Source: Megalonaias nervosa (lineage: Eukaryota > Mollusca > Bivalvia > Unionida > Unionidae). From it: a stretch of 64,000 nucleotides of DNA. How positions within the stretch are numbered: position 1 is the first letter of the stretch; each line of letters starts with the position of its first letter. Location of the stretch: the NCBI GenBank assembly GCA_016617855.1, contig JAECUM010009444.1, positions 24,755 to 88,754 of the forward strand. Reading direction: 5' to 3'. This document shows positions 1 to 14,765 of this stretch, in pieces. The notes below the pieces were generated by a model. It did not search any database, was not told the DNA's origin, and saw nothing but the letters and a program-made list of their open reading frames with translations. A program made the position numbers and the translations under genes.

Positions 1-637
1 TTTGCGTGATATTTCAATATCTGAAACACGTCCTTCCCAGGCCTTGGACAGAAACACAACTGATCCCAAGGGATGACATGCAACAAGAAACTTCACTGTT
101 GTGTGTTTTTTGTAGCTACTGTAGCACTCGGCTTCAGCTTTGTACACTTTTGGGTTTTCAATGAAGATTTCAAAGCAGTCAATTATATTCGTCAAACGCA
201 GAAAGTGCATCTTGAAAACTTCGGGAAAAGTTGTAAAAATAGTATCTCGGTCTGGCCAGTAAATCATAAACTTGAAAAAATGGCAAATTTTCCTTTTGCA
301 TATGATGGTTTGTGCACCAACCAACACTGCAAATCTTAGGCATATCTTAAAATATTGTATAACTGTCTCCCACACGTTACTCAAGTCACTAGAACAATAT
401 GGCGGTTGTTTTCACCTCGGCGGTCGTAACTATGCACTGACGTGGAAAAGTGTCCGGATTCCCGACCCAGCCGTACTGTTACTAAGCAATTGTTTTCACC
501 TCCGCAATATGGCGGAAAGTAGGTCGCCAAGCTTGTGACGTCATGCCGACCCAGCCTATTAGCTGATTTTAAATAGATTAAACAGGACCGATAGTGAGTT
601 ACATGTACTGTGTGCAATTAGGAATAACTATAAATGT
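1..637. other. Host intergenic DNA, no gene recognised
   Basis: I see no recognisable protein or RNA gene. The open frames here are short and resemble no family I know. A GC-richer patch at about 390-560 has two similar stretches around ATGGCGG and TTTTCACCTC and one GACGTCAT-type site, which could be promoter-like, but nothing confirms it. Confidence 0.5.
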
Positions 638-651
638 GACAAAAGTTGTTG

Positions 652-862
652 TGGGTTTAACGCCATTTTTCAGCACACGATAGGTTGTGTATGGCGGCCA
701 GTATAACTGGTAGAGGAAAAACCCTGGTAAGAACCACCGACCCATGGGACGATAATGGCAAGCTTTTTCTCACACCCACATTGCTCGAACCCGAGACTCG
801 AACCCACACGAACAGAGTTGGTAAAGGCGAGCGCTTTAGACCACTTGGTCACCCTGGACTCC
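652..862 (-). mobile_element. tRNA-derived SINE (family A, copy 1)
   Basis: Read on the minus strand, the element starts with a tRNA-like head: an A-box-like GTGACCAAGTGG followed by a B-box-like GGTTCGAGTC. It ends in a 3' part with GCGTTAAACCC next to a CAACAAC tail. It is flanked by a 14-bp direct repeat GACAAAAGTTGTTG (638-651 and 863-876), read as the target-site duplication; part of the left copy could be tail. A second copy of the family lies at 49544-49800. Confidence 0.85.
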
Positions 863-876
863 GACAAAAGTTGTTG

Positions 877-1290
877 AACGATAATTAGTGAATGATGTAC
901 CTCAGGTATACATACCCTCCCTTTCAGCAAAAGCCGATAAATTGGCAGTTTACAAAAGTATAAAGATAAAGGTTAAAGGTTAAATACAAAAGGTTATTAT
1001 ATATATGGCAAAAAAAAAGTATAGAAAAGGATGAATAATGGGATAGTTTATACGCCAATTCCAGAACACATGAGAACATGTTTAGAACACCATATAATGA
1101 GTTTTCCAACTACAACGTAATTAAGACATTCAAGTAGATATAATTTTAAACGCAATCATAAATGATTAGGGACTCATTTAAAAGATACCCAGGTAGACAT
1201 GAAATGTATCATATCATTGACATCTAACAACCCAATGCAAGAATCTAGTTTTGGCAACTCAGTCATATTCGATGGCAGGCAAACATCCTT
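877..1290. other. Host intergenic DNA, AT-rich
   Basis: AT-rich sequence after the SINE. I see no coding, RNA or repeat feature that can be supported. Confidence 0.5.
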
Positions 1291-1299
1291 CATTAAACT

Positions 1300-1660
1300 T
1301 TAAAGGCCTTCTTACCAGGATGATTTCAGTCAAATTTGGTCAAATTCTGTTGAGCGGTTTTTGAGAACAAATATGGAGTTTTCTATTGTTCAGAACTGGC
1401 GGCCATATTGATGGCAAATTACCATCATTTGTATAAACTTGAGCAGCTTGCTTGAAGAAGCCATTTAAAGGTGTTTCTTTTCTAGCAACGGCGGATCGGC
1501 ATAATTTATATAAATTCGAAAGCCTTAATAGCCCGAATGCATTTTATAAAACTTAGTCAAGTTCTGTTGAGCGGTTTTTAAGATATTTCTGACAGTGGTT
1601 TTTCTATTTTAGCAGCGGCGGCCATTATTGATTGTTGATCAACATCTTTGTAGGATGTTG
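1300..1660. repeat. Diverged duplicated repeat
   Basis: Two related stretches share TTCTGTTGAGCGGTTTTT (about 1346 and 1563), then a T-rich TTTTCTATT segment, then GGCGGCCAT(A)TTGAT (about 1400 and 1618). The spacing is about 217 bp, so this looks like two diverged copies of an interspersed or tandem repeat. No coding potential is seen. Confidence 0.5.
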
Positions 1661-3831
<2,171 letters not shown>

Positions 3832-5319
3832 CATCTGTACAAAGGACCATGGTGCTTTGTCTTTAGTATACGCCAGTAATAAACTTTAGATGGGCAGCTG
3901 GACGTCGAATTAGATGGATGGGGAAAAAAAATGCTTTTCGGACTGAAACAGGCACCATTGTGTATTCCTATAGCTATGTCGGACAGTGTAAAATATCCTA
4001 TTAGCAGGACATTAATCTCAGCCGCTACGTGTTTTAAGATGTAAATGTGTTGCAATATTTTTGTGATCTTGATTACCGCGAATGCATGTTTACGTGGTGA
4101 TAGAAATGGATTTTTTGTGTTCATTTTGAATTTTGAAAAATAGCTTGTGTGCTCTATAATCGCAGCAGACGGCCACATAATGAAATAAAAGTCACGTGAT
4201 GAAATACAAGTATCCCCTATATTTGTTCTACGCTTGGAAACACTATCCTACACACGCTGAAATGTGCGAACGTGCGAATATGATATATTATAATGAGGTA
4301 CTGATCTCTTTATACTACCATTTCCTGGCTGAGATGAGCCAGGAGTAATAAATTTACCTGGCGTTTCTGTCTAAGAAAGAAACGCTATCCATATCTTGTA
4401 TTATCTATTAAAATAACGTTTGTTCATTCTTTTTAGAGAAACGTATAGAGAGTATATCAGCAAAACCCGTTACAAAAACCATGAACATGTATCCGCGTTT
4501 CACCAATTCCTCAGAAAGCTGGTGGAAATCATCGGTTAGTCTAACTTTTTTCTTTGGGTGAGCTGATGCAATGGAGTGATTACATGCACATAGAAAAAAA
4601 GTCATCAGGCTTTGTTCTCTCAATTGTTCATATAAGCAACCCGGTGTCTTACCTCTATTTTTATTCAGCTCGGTCGCATTTCTCAATAATTATTCCATGG
4701 TTTATTATGCCTTATTCTTTCTTCATGCGCTATATCAGGTCTACGTAATTTGATTAAACAGCTGCTCCCTGGAAATGCTTGACTTAAAAATACTACTGCT
4801 GTTACCATCCTATATATCAATAACACATTTTGATATTGCTTCAATATTTGATTGCATCATTATAATTTAAATTTTTATAACGACGACTATTAACTTTACA
4901 ACTTCACAGACCTCTAATTGAAACATTGTTTTCTTCCAAATAATATAGGTTATGAAACGATTATGTTCTTTTAAAAAATGTATAGTGCTTACAAAACTTT
5001 ATCTATCCCTAGTTCTATATAGACAACTCAATTTATCTTTAATTTTAAATGGCAAAAGTGTAAATAAACCAGCATTTTATTCTTGATCATTTCTTGGGAA
5101 TAAGATCTGTATCTAATAGATTCTGAGTATATTTAAATCCATAAATATCGGTTAAAAGTAACGTCATTCCATGAATGTACAACAATCCAGTTATGAGACT
5201 AATTGTTTGACTTCATCATTCAAAAGCTTTACTTAACTGTTCTATCTGTCATTCACTAAAGTATATTAATCTGAAACACCATTATCACGTGGTACATGTA
5301 GTCTGATCAGCTGACAATG
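3832..5319. other. Host intergenic DNA with two adjacent small hairpins
   Basis: No gene is recognised. At 4324-4343 CCTGGCT pairs with AGCCAGG, and at 4361-4385 GCGTTTC pairs with GAAACGC, giving two neighbouring short hairpins. They do not match the histone 3' stem-loop or any RNA I know. Confidence 0.4.
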
Positions 5320-5329
5320 TAGAATATAA

Positions 5330-5722
5330 ACGTTGCCAAGTTGCTAGACGGGATCATAGACTCAAAACTCACGGCACCATTGTATCAAAGACCTATAGAC
5401 TAAAAGACAGTAAGGGCCAATACACATCTAAAGCAGTATTAGAATCCATCACCCCACTACCATCATTAATTAAACTAGGCCCGTCAGGAGTCAGACATAG
5501 TCTCTAACCGTTTATCAACAAACCACGGTTCTGCGCCAAATGTCAACATTGGGGGCACCATGCCTGCTAATCTAGACACCCAACAAGGTGCGCAAACTGC
5601 GGGGGTCAACACAGCGACACCTGCAGGAAAACTACCGCTAAATGTGCCAACTGTCGGGGGCCACACTACCCCAGAGCAACAGACTGCACATATACCATCA
5701 AAGAGAACAAGAAAATAGAACT
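5330..5722 (+). pseudogene. Retrotransposon gag-like zinc-knuckle segment (LINE copy 1)
   Basis: The C-terminal part of ORF1 is readable in broken frames. Three CxxC...H...C-type knuckles occur at about 5530-5690, as in nucleic-acid-binding gag proteins of I-clade LINEs. In-frame stops interrupt it, for example just before FINKPRFC and inside the first knuckle. The matching part of copy 2 lies at 13970-14479 with the same knuckle order. A Lys/Asn/Gln-rich tail follows to about 6180. It would bind the element RNA in the cytoplasm if it were intact. Confidence 0.75.
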
Positions 5723-6226
5723 CATGAACACCAAAAACCCTACATACAAAGAAGCCTCAATTAAGGTCAATCAGAAATTAAACAAAACTTCAACTCCTAA
5801 TCAGCAATCCAGCAACTCATCTCATAACCAAAAAATAGGCAAAAAAGATAACACTCAAATAAACAAACAGCCATCCCCAATAAGCAAAAATAACCAAAAA
5901 CTCCTACACCCCCCATCCCACCCCCACCCCACCCCCCATCCTGACAAAATAAAAAAGACCAAACTCAACCATGAAACATCAAATAAAAGTGCTAGGAAAA
6001 ACCACCAGAAATCTAACGAACAAAAACACGCAGCCCCGCAAAATAATAACAGCCAAAATATAATAACATGGCAAATACTTAATGAGGTGCTTAAGGCAAT
6101 AACATCCATCAACATCCAAAACCCACCAACAATAGAAAATCTTATCACACTGCTTAATCAAATCCTTACTAAACACCTGTAACATCAATAGAAACACCCA
6201 ACAGGACTTTAAATATAATAACAGAA

Positions 6227-9200
6227 ATGGATAACATCCCCCGAAAAATTATGATTATCTGGCAGTGAAACTGTAGGGGATTAAACAGCAATATATTGGA
6301 ATTAAAACAAAAACTCAGCCAAGTAGAACCAAAAGCAGATATTATCTGCCTTCAAGAAACGCACATCACAGACAATTCCAATTATATATCAAAAATCACA
6401 GGATATTACCCAGGCATATTCAAAAATCGAGCCAATGGGAAAAAAGGGGGAGAGTTAGCAATATTCATTATAAACACCCTCCCAAACAACGAAGTAATAA
6501 CAGTTCCTACATAAACCGGCGCCAGCGAAACATTCGAAATGCTGGCTGTCCTAGTCAACTTCGGACCAATCACTATAAAATCTTTAACATCTATGACCCG
6601 GGCAGTGCCAACCCAATCAACTTACAAACCTATCGTCAAATCTCTCAACCTCCAACAGAAAACCTTATTATCTGTGGGGATTTCAACGCTCACAACGAAT
6701 TCTGGGGAGGGGATAAAACGGATAATAGAGGCAGGTTGGCAGAAGCTTGGACAGCTGAATCCAACCTGGTCATCCTCAATGACGGCTCAAAAACCAGATT
6801 GAACCCTGAGGATGGCTCCCTTTCAGCCACTGATCTAACCATCTGTACACCCAAATTTGCACAGTTGACAAACTGTTGGGTGGACCAAGACAGTACATTA
6901 GGAAGTGATCACTTCGCCATCATTATCTCTCTCTCGATGAACGTGCAATACAACCCCATTGAGATCCCACCGAAATGGAAATTTAGTAAAGCTGATGGGG
7001 AAAAATTTAAAACTATCCTTGCAGAAATTAACACGAGAGAGCTAGAAGATCCGAACACCAACACATTCAATAACAACATCATCAACACCATACAAGAGGC
7101 AGCCATACTAAGTATACCATAAAGCAAAAAATCACAAACCAAACAAACGGTGCCCTGGTGGAATGATGAATGCAAAAAAGCCCATTCAGAAAAGAATAAA
7201 GCACTTAATCGATTTAAACACACTAAAAACTCTCTAGACTTCCAAGATTATAAAAAATAAGGAAAAAAGCCTTAAGCAGATCATTAGAGCAGCCAAAGAA
7301 AAATCATGCCAACACTTTTACTCCCACTTAAACATAAGAACAAATTCTCCAAGCAAGTGTGGGACAAAATAAAACTAATCCGGGGAAAAACAATCAACAT
7401 CACCCCTAAAGTAAAAGGTGCAAATAGTGACAAAGAAAAAGCAAACCTGCTCTCCAACCACTTCTCCAACATGAGCAAACCACTCTCAAACTTTTCAAGA
7501 ACATAGGAAAAAGTAGAAATTTCCCACAAACATCTTTTCAAAGACTTAGGAACAAAAGAATCGGACTTAAATAGTGAAATCACTCTGTATGAATGGGAAA
7601 TAGCACTAGGGTCCAAAAAAGAAACATCACCAGGAAAGAATGATATTGGCTATGTTATATATAAAAACCTTCCAACCAACATCACAACAGCTATTCTTAA
7701 ATTATTAAACATCTGAACAGCGGCCAACTACCTGCCAGCTGGAAACAAGACATTGTCATACCTATCCCAAAAACCGGAAAAGACCCTAATGACATAAACT
7801 CATACAGACCCATCTCCCTTACCAATAACATGTGTAAAATTATGGAAACCATCGCGGCCAATCGATTGAAGCATCACCTAGAAAACAATAATCTTCTTTC
7901 GGAAAACCAATGCGGCTTTCGAAACAAGTGGTCCACCACTGACCAATTACTAAGACTCGAAGCTGACATAAAAATTGCATTCAACTCCAAGAGGAAAACA
8001 GATAGGAATCTCATAGCGGTCTTCCTCGACCTTGAAAAAGCCTTTGACCTTGTCTGGACCAAAGGACTGATTGCAAAACTTAATCACTTCGGCATCACTG
8101 GACGCATGTTCAACTGGATTGAGAACTTCCTCTCAGGACGAAAAATCTTAACCAGAGTGGGAAACACCCTATCAGATGAGTACCCCCCTTAGGTAATGGA
8201 ACCCCACAAGGGAGCGTACTCAGCCCCACTCTATTCAATATAATGATTAACGACCTGGATTGCAACCTTACATCAGCAAAAATAAATATCTCTCAATTTG
8301 CTGACGACAGCGGAATATGGAGAGCTGGAAACCCCGCTAGCAATCAAGTTATCTCTGAAATCCAGCAAAGCCTTGACAAAATAGGGAGATGGGCAGATAA
8401 ACGGGGGTTTAAGATATCTCAAGATAAAACAGTAGCGATAATTTTCACCCCTAAAAGGAAAAGACAACTTGTCTACCCCAACCTTTACCTTCAAAATCAA
8501 AGAATAAAATATGTTAAAGTAGTTAAATTCCTAGGTATGTTCTCCGACCAACACCTCGAGTGGAATAAACACATTGAACAATTAACAACAAATTTTACCA
8601 AAGACCTTAGTCTATTAAGAAACCTCAAAGGCACCACCTGGGATCCAATCAAGAAACCCTAACAACACTCTATAGAGTACTCATAAGATCGAAACTAGAA
8701 TACGGTTGTCAGGTATATAACTCGGCTAACCCAAATCACCTGAAAAACACTGGATGCCATCCAAAGAAAGGCACTGCTGATCTGTACCGGCACGCCATCC
8801 TCAACATCATTGGATGAATTATGCATACTCACTGGCGAACTACCCTTAAAATTACGGAGGCAAGAAATGCTCCTCAAATATTCTGTCTGGCTTGCCAGCC
8901 AACCAAACTCGCATCCAACTAAAAAGGCCATTAGTCGATACAACATTACATTTAGTCGTAAACTCGTACCAAACACTCCTGGCGGAAAACAAATACTTGA
9001 ACTGCGGAAAAATTTGCCAATCTTGGAACAGCAGGAGGAATATTCTAAACCTTCTGACCAAGCCCCTTGGACTATCTTCAAACCAAGGATTAACTCTAAA
9101 GCAACCAAGTACGGAAACAAATTGGAACAATAGCTTAATTTAAAATCTATCATTGCAAGCGATATTCAGGACACCTATTCTAGTTTCGTTAAAATAGATA

Positions 9201-10048
9201 CTGATGGATCCAAAACACCTGACCCACCCAGAACGGCAGCAGCGATAGTTATCCCAGAGTACAACATACAAATGGGAACCAGATTACCGGATCACTACTC
9301 TATATATACAACAGAATTCTGAGCTATCATCGAATCACTTAAATGGATCAAATATAATATTACCCCAAAATTAGTAATCATAAGCCACTCACTTAGTGTA
9401 ATTACAACAATTAAAAATAAAAGCACTAATTCAAGAGAAAACTTCCTTGCCGAGGCTTACCACCTATTAAAAGAAATATCCACTAGAAACCAAATAGTAG
9501 AATTTACGTGGATACCCTCACACATAGGAATCCTCGGCAATAAACAAGCAGATCGAGTCGCAAAAAGAAAACTAAGAGATCCAAACCCTGCCACACTTAA
9601 ATACAGCACTAGCGAAACCTTAAACATTGCTGAAAATTACATCAACGCTAAATGGCAGGAAACATGGAATGCCACACATAAAGGTAGAAAACTAATTTCC
9701 ACCCTAAATGAAGTTAACAGGTCCATAAAACCACCTAATACAAACAGCTAGGACCAAAAAAATCATCAACCGTAGATTAACAGACAAAACAAAATTAGCG
9801 AGCAGTTTTGGAAGACACCTGGGTCCTAAACCCACAACCATTAACTGCTACCACTGCCAATCAATCGAGGATCTCGAACATATATTGAATACTTGCTCTC
9901 AACACCTACAAGCTAGGAACAAACTACAACTAGCACAAAAGGAAATTGGATCCCCAACTATCTACCCTGAAATAATAGGAAAAAACAACCCGAATATCGC
10001 AAGTACTTATAAAAACATCCTACAATTCCTAAATGAGACCAAGGGATA
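6227..10048 (+). pseudogene. LINE copy 1 ORF2: endonuclease, reverse transcriptase, RNase H
   Basis: Broken ORF2 with the domains in order. An APE-like endonuclease occupies about 6260-7000, with the catalytic context CLQETHI and a late SDHFAI motif. Reverse transcriptase occupies about 7700-8660, with SYRPISLTN, QCGFR, DLEKAFD and the catalytic box FADDSG. RNase H occupies about 9190-9570, beginning TDGS. A C-terminal zinc motif CYHCQSIEDLEH lies near 9850. In-frame stops and frameshifts occur throughout, so it is not translatable. Copy 2 gives the same domain order, which helps place the breaks. Confidence 0.88.
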
Positions 10049-11482
10049 AAATATAAAAATTGAAACAATAAAACCACACAAACCAACAAATAACATCCTT
10101 AAACACTGCGCGGGTGTCTCTGAAATCGATCGGGACCTGACTACTCAGTTGAGACACTCGCACATGTTAAAAACCTAAACCAAGAGAGGGAGAAACAGCC
10201 AAATAAATTACTTAGACTTAAAAAGAATCAAAAACTGAGCGGATGTCCCCGAGATCTCGCGGGGGACCTGATTACTCAGCGGAGTCATCCGCACAGATTA
10301 AAACCTAAATAAAAAATAAGGCGTTACAGCATAATTAAAACAATAAAACCCAACTAATTAACAACAACTGCAGTCCAACCGTTCAAAGCAAGCCAACCAA
10401 AACCACCTACGAATAAAAATACTCCATTAAAATACAAAATAACCTGAGGGGGAAAAAAAAAACCTACTCTTTATTCTCTACTCTTTTCAAAACTAACCCT
10501 ACTAACACCAGCTAATCTCTCCACCAAACATGACAGTCACTCCATCAACAATCAAGTATGTCCCCAAATACCTAGATGATTTAAGATGGTCCAAAGATCA
10601 AGACCATCAGGGCCTGCCATCACAAGTAGCTACGTAAACCAGCATATGAACTACAGTAGGACCCCAAAAAGTATCATATAAGGTGATCAAATCCCAATGA
10701 TCATCAGGTCCCGCCACACAAGGTGGCAAACAAAAAGCCATTTACGTACAGATACGGAACCAAACCAATTTGCTACAAAACCAGACCGTTAGGCCCTAAA
10801 AAAAAATACAAAATAGGTTTCATAGACCCCCAAATTAGGAGACTATAAGGTGGTCTAAGCCCAGGACCATCAGGACCAGTCACACAAGCTGACAAATATA
10901 CAATTAACATACTAATGACCGTCATCAGAGGTACCAAGAAATCTCCGTCTCAAAAACAGCACAGAATATATTCCAAATTCTTCATCTTTCGGCATCTTTC
11001 GACATCAAATTACAGGACATTCAAAATTCGAAAAACCACAACCCGGATCAATAACCCTGCAACTGCGTGCGCCTTCCGGTGGAGTTTGGCGCCCCTCTTC
11101 TGGCCTTTTCCGCCCTTTCCACTTCCGGACATTCATTTAACAGCGTGCAGTGCATGCATTAAACTCTCATAGCAAAAACTGAGTGTGTGCCTCAAATCCC
11201 ACTCAGAACACCGATTGGTATAAGCGAGTGGTTTGAGTGCGTGATGGGTCTATTCCCACTCAAACAAGCCAACCAATCAGGCGAGCATGGAACATTCCAG
11301 ATAACGTTCCGCTGCCTGACGGCTCATTTAGAAGCATTCATTGAGTGCATTAAAGCCTAGGGGAGGTGGCACTTATACCCTCCCCCAGGAATATTTAACA
11401 GCCTGCCTTGCAGGCATTAAACAGTGGCACATGCATAATATGTGCGCACGCCACTATAATTTCAAAGTTCAGTTCAGTTCAG
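10049..11482 (+). repeat. LINE copy 1 structured 3' UTR and tail
   Basis: About 1.4 kb without coding frames, made of repeated hairpin modules. Examples are GCGGGTGTCTC/GAGACACTCGC (10110-10161) and GCGGATG/CATCCGC (10239-10292), GGTGGTC/GACCATC units with a following GTCAC/CTGAC type hairpin (10580-10900), and small hairpins within TTTAACAGC...CATTAAAC (11136, 11330, 11395). It ends in AGTTC-type repeats near 11470-11482. The matching region of copy 2 is 34366-36438. Confidence 0.7.
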
Positions 11483-11931
11483 ATGGGATCATAATTTAAA
11501 CAAGTAACAGAACGGGCATCATTCATCCCCACACAAGCACGGCGGTCGGACGTGAAATATTTTTGTTGTAGAGTGGCGTTGTCTGGTGCAATTCGCTTGT
11601 CTGCCAAATCCGTCAGAGTAATACCTCAAGGATCAACATCTCAGGAAACAAAAACAATAAAGGAAATTTTAGCAGCCCGCCTAGCCGTCAACACCGCATT
11701 GAACAAGAACAAAGGAACCGAGCATAGCTGACATCTTTAATCCGAACAAAGAAACAAAGGAACTTACTCCATAACAAAGGAAGATCAACTAAATAGGTAC
11801 CAAATTCATACTAAGTCTGCGGGCCAAACACTCTTTGCTGTATAATTATTACTGTTAATTATTTCTAAACAACTAAGAAGTAAAACCCTACTCACTATCT
11901 TATTAAGTTACATTATAAACTCCATTATGTA

Positions 11932-12252
11932 AATTTGGCGCGAATATCCACAAACAGGTGCTAGGTAACATACCAGCTTTACCTGGGAAGAGTCCTCATA
12001 TGTTTAACAAGACTAGTAAACCGCTGTGAGATTCTCTTCTAAAAGATATCTGCACGAACGCCATTTTTCATTTCATTAATCTAAAAGCTAATCTTAAAGT
12101 TAACCCTAAAATTTTGGCGCCAAATCCCTGAAACAGGTGCTAGGGCACAAACTAGCATATACCTGGGCAGACTCCTTATAAGTACTCAAGCACGCTAGAT
12201 TACCTCTGTAAGATTGTCTGCTAAAGGATTTTTTCATCAACGCCACATCTTA
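11932..12252 (+). promoter_or_regulatory. LINE 5' UTR tandem monomers
   Basis: Two diverged copies of a 180-bp unit start at 11932 and 12112. Shared landmarks in the same order are TTGGCGC, AACAGGTGCTAGG, TACCTGGG, a CTGTGAGATT or CTGTAAGATT motif, and ACGCCA. Tandem 5' monomers upstream of ORF1 are typical promoter units in some LINEs. The promoter role is inferred. Confidence 0.6.
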
Positions 12253-12389
12253 ACCATTTTTCTATAATTATTTTCTTCTGCTCTCAACATCATAAACAAT
12301 TTATTCAAATAGCTAAACCACAAAATACAAAACAACCTATAAAAACCTAACAAAAAACCGTAAAGTAGATCCAATTTCAAATATCAAAT

Positions 12390-14479
12390 ATGTCACAGGT
12401 AAATGGAATCAACAAAACAGCAATGAATAAAAGGAGATATCTAGCCAGGAGGCTTAACTCACTAAGTTCTCTGGACCAACAATTTAAGGACTATAATCAG
12501 AAAACTCAAACTCAGGGATCCATTAACTCCCCACCACCACCACCACCTAAAAACATAGCCGTACTAAACTACAGTAGTGACCCTACCACTAAGCAGCTAG
12601 TAGAAACACCACTAAACTACAGGACTCGCTCACCTGCTAGCGCAAACAAATCAAGTTGAGTTAAACGAAGACTCGCCGGTCACTTTTAAGGACCCAAGTA
12701 AAACATACGAAGCCGAATTACTCGACGATACAATCCCCATGGAATACCATAGCAAACTTGTAGTAACACCTCCTAACATCAAAACTTACTCCCCTGCTAG
12801 CTTACACTTAATTCCACAATTAGAACTAAGCGCGGACTCTCCGGTCACTTTCAAAGACCCAAATAAATCATATGAGCAAGAAATCCTTGACGACACACTA
12901 CCCATGGATCGCGAAGAAACTTTAAACCAGCAACTCCTCACCCCACTAGGACTAACACCTCCAAAAAACCAGTTTCCATCCAGATTGCTCCACAAATCAA
13001 TCACAAAACAAACTTAACACATTCCCAACAAAATTCAACACAACATATTAACCCGACACGAGTACAACTAAATAAACAAGAAATAAACAACACCTCAGAA
13101 AACCTCAATAGCCCAAAATCAACAGAAAATAAGAAAGGAAACGCGCTAAGAAATACTATACAAGCAAATAAAGTGAAACAAAACAAACCAAACAACCAAA
13201 ATGAACAAAAAGCAAAATTCCATTACAGCCAAACCCCAGGGCCTTCCAATGCCTCAATAAACACCACAAATAACTCTTTCAAGAAAAACAAAACTAAGGA
13301 AAACAACACAACAAGCAGGAACACACCCACAGATCTCAAAGAATACGAAGGGAAAGGCAAACTACCAATGAAACCAAAACACTCAACAACCAAAAACGAC
13401 AGCCAAAAAGTAAATCAGGAAACCCCCAAAAATCAAAACAACCACCACAAAATCAAAACCAAATTCCACTCACTGGATCACACCTTATACACAAGCAGTA
13501 ACTCCAGTCAACTGCTTAACTCAAGCATAAACAGCATTACAGGAGTACTCCTTAAAATTCACCAAGGTCAGTTCACTTTGATCCGACCTAACACCAGATA
13601 TCTAATTTTGTCCAATGTAACACACTAAACCAAGTAACAAAATACATGGAAGTTGAGAACATATGCCACATAAAAGTCAAAGTAGAAAGGCATAACTCAA
13701 TCAAAAAGGTTCAGTACAAAACAAGCAACCCTCCTGCTCAAAACACAAATAAAGCTGCAACAAAACCAGTAAGAGCAATCACAACCGAAAACTCAAAAGG
13801 CACTACTACTACAACTACTCCCCAGCCCACTTCATTCAAATCAGTACTAAAACTGACAGGGCTTAACAAAGGAATGGATCTAAATATGCTAACCCAAAAA
13901 ACTTAGAGAAAATGGGACCAACATAGACAAAGCCTATAAAATCAAAACCACCAAAAGATTGAAACAAACTTGGTGATTCTAGAATCCAAAACACCCTTAC
14001 AACCACTGGTAAGACTATGCCCTTATGGAAAACACTACCGGCTAGAAAAATACATTAACAAACCCAGATTTTGCAGTAACTGCCGACATTGGGGCCACTA
14101 TGCGCATAAATGTCGCTACCCCACAAAATGTGAACACTGCGGGAGACAACGTAAGGGGAAATGTAATAGAACAACCGCCAAATGCGCTAATTGCCAAGGA
14201 CAACACCTACCAAGATCGACGGAATGTCAATACACTATTAAAGAAAAACAAATAATAGAAATAATGAACACAAAACAACTCCCATACCATGTAGCCAAGA
14301 AAATTACAAAGACAACCAAAAACACCAATACCACATCCAACTCAGTAACTCAAGAAAAAAAACAATATTCTAGAAATAAGAAAATCAACTCAGACTGCAA
14401 ATTGGATCTTACCCCAAATAAAATAAATAAAACCACAGGAAGCAAACAGCAGCGCCCAAAACAGAAAAACCCAAACTAA
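12390..14479 (+). pseudogene. LINE copy 2 ORF1 (gag-like, zinc knuckles)
   Basis: ORF1 starts at the ATG at 12390, has a Pro-rich stretch near residue 50, and is broken by several stops and shifts before the knuckle region at 13970-14479. That last segment shows three CCHC-type knuckles (CSNCRHWGHYAHKC first), then a basic, Asn/Thr/Lys-rich tail. Inside the ORF a segment of about 166 bp is duplicated: one copy carries CCGGTCACTTTTAAGGACCC near 12676 and its partner lies near 12840. It is an RNA-binding protein in related LINEs. This copy is not intact. Confidence 0.8.
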
Positions 14480-14765
14480 CGTCAAAAAACCAGAAACTAA
14501 GCAAACGAAGAATCACAACCAATCAATCACTAACAATGCAGAAAAGTTCAGCCCCCCTGTAGATAATACAATAATATCTCCCACGCTACCAATGATACAA
14601 GAACTAGTGCCGGATATCATAAATATAACAAACGAAAAATCGCAAACAATAGGGAACTTACTCGAGTGAATAAACCGGACAATTAAAAAACATCTCCGAC
14701 CCCAAAAAATGTAGTGTTTAAAAAACGTAATATGAGCATATAATATATAAACGACCATCAAAAAC

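Larger units (their letters stand above)
5320..11482 (+). mobile_element. I-like non-LTR retrotransposon (LINE copy 1), 5'-truncated and decayed
   Basis: Plus-strand LINE remnant. In order: the end of a gag-like ORF1 with CCHC zinc knuckles, an ORF2 with APE-type endonuclease, reverse transcriptase with FADDSG, RNase H, a C-terminal CCHC-like zinc motif, and a long structured 3' UTR ending in short AGTTC repeats. EN-RT-RNaseH plus CCHC gag fits the I superfamily (I/Nimb type). The 5' boundary is approximate because no 5' UTR is present. ORF2 has many stops, including TGG to TGA at the endonuclease start. Copy 2 (about 11.5-36.4 kb) is the same family. Confidence 0.88.

Noticed and set aside
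73..339. Small membrane protein at the window start
   Set aside because: One hydrophobic stretch in an 88-codon frame with no homology or exon signals that I can recognise.
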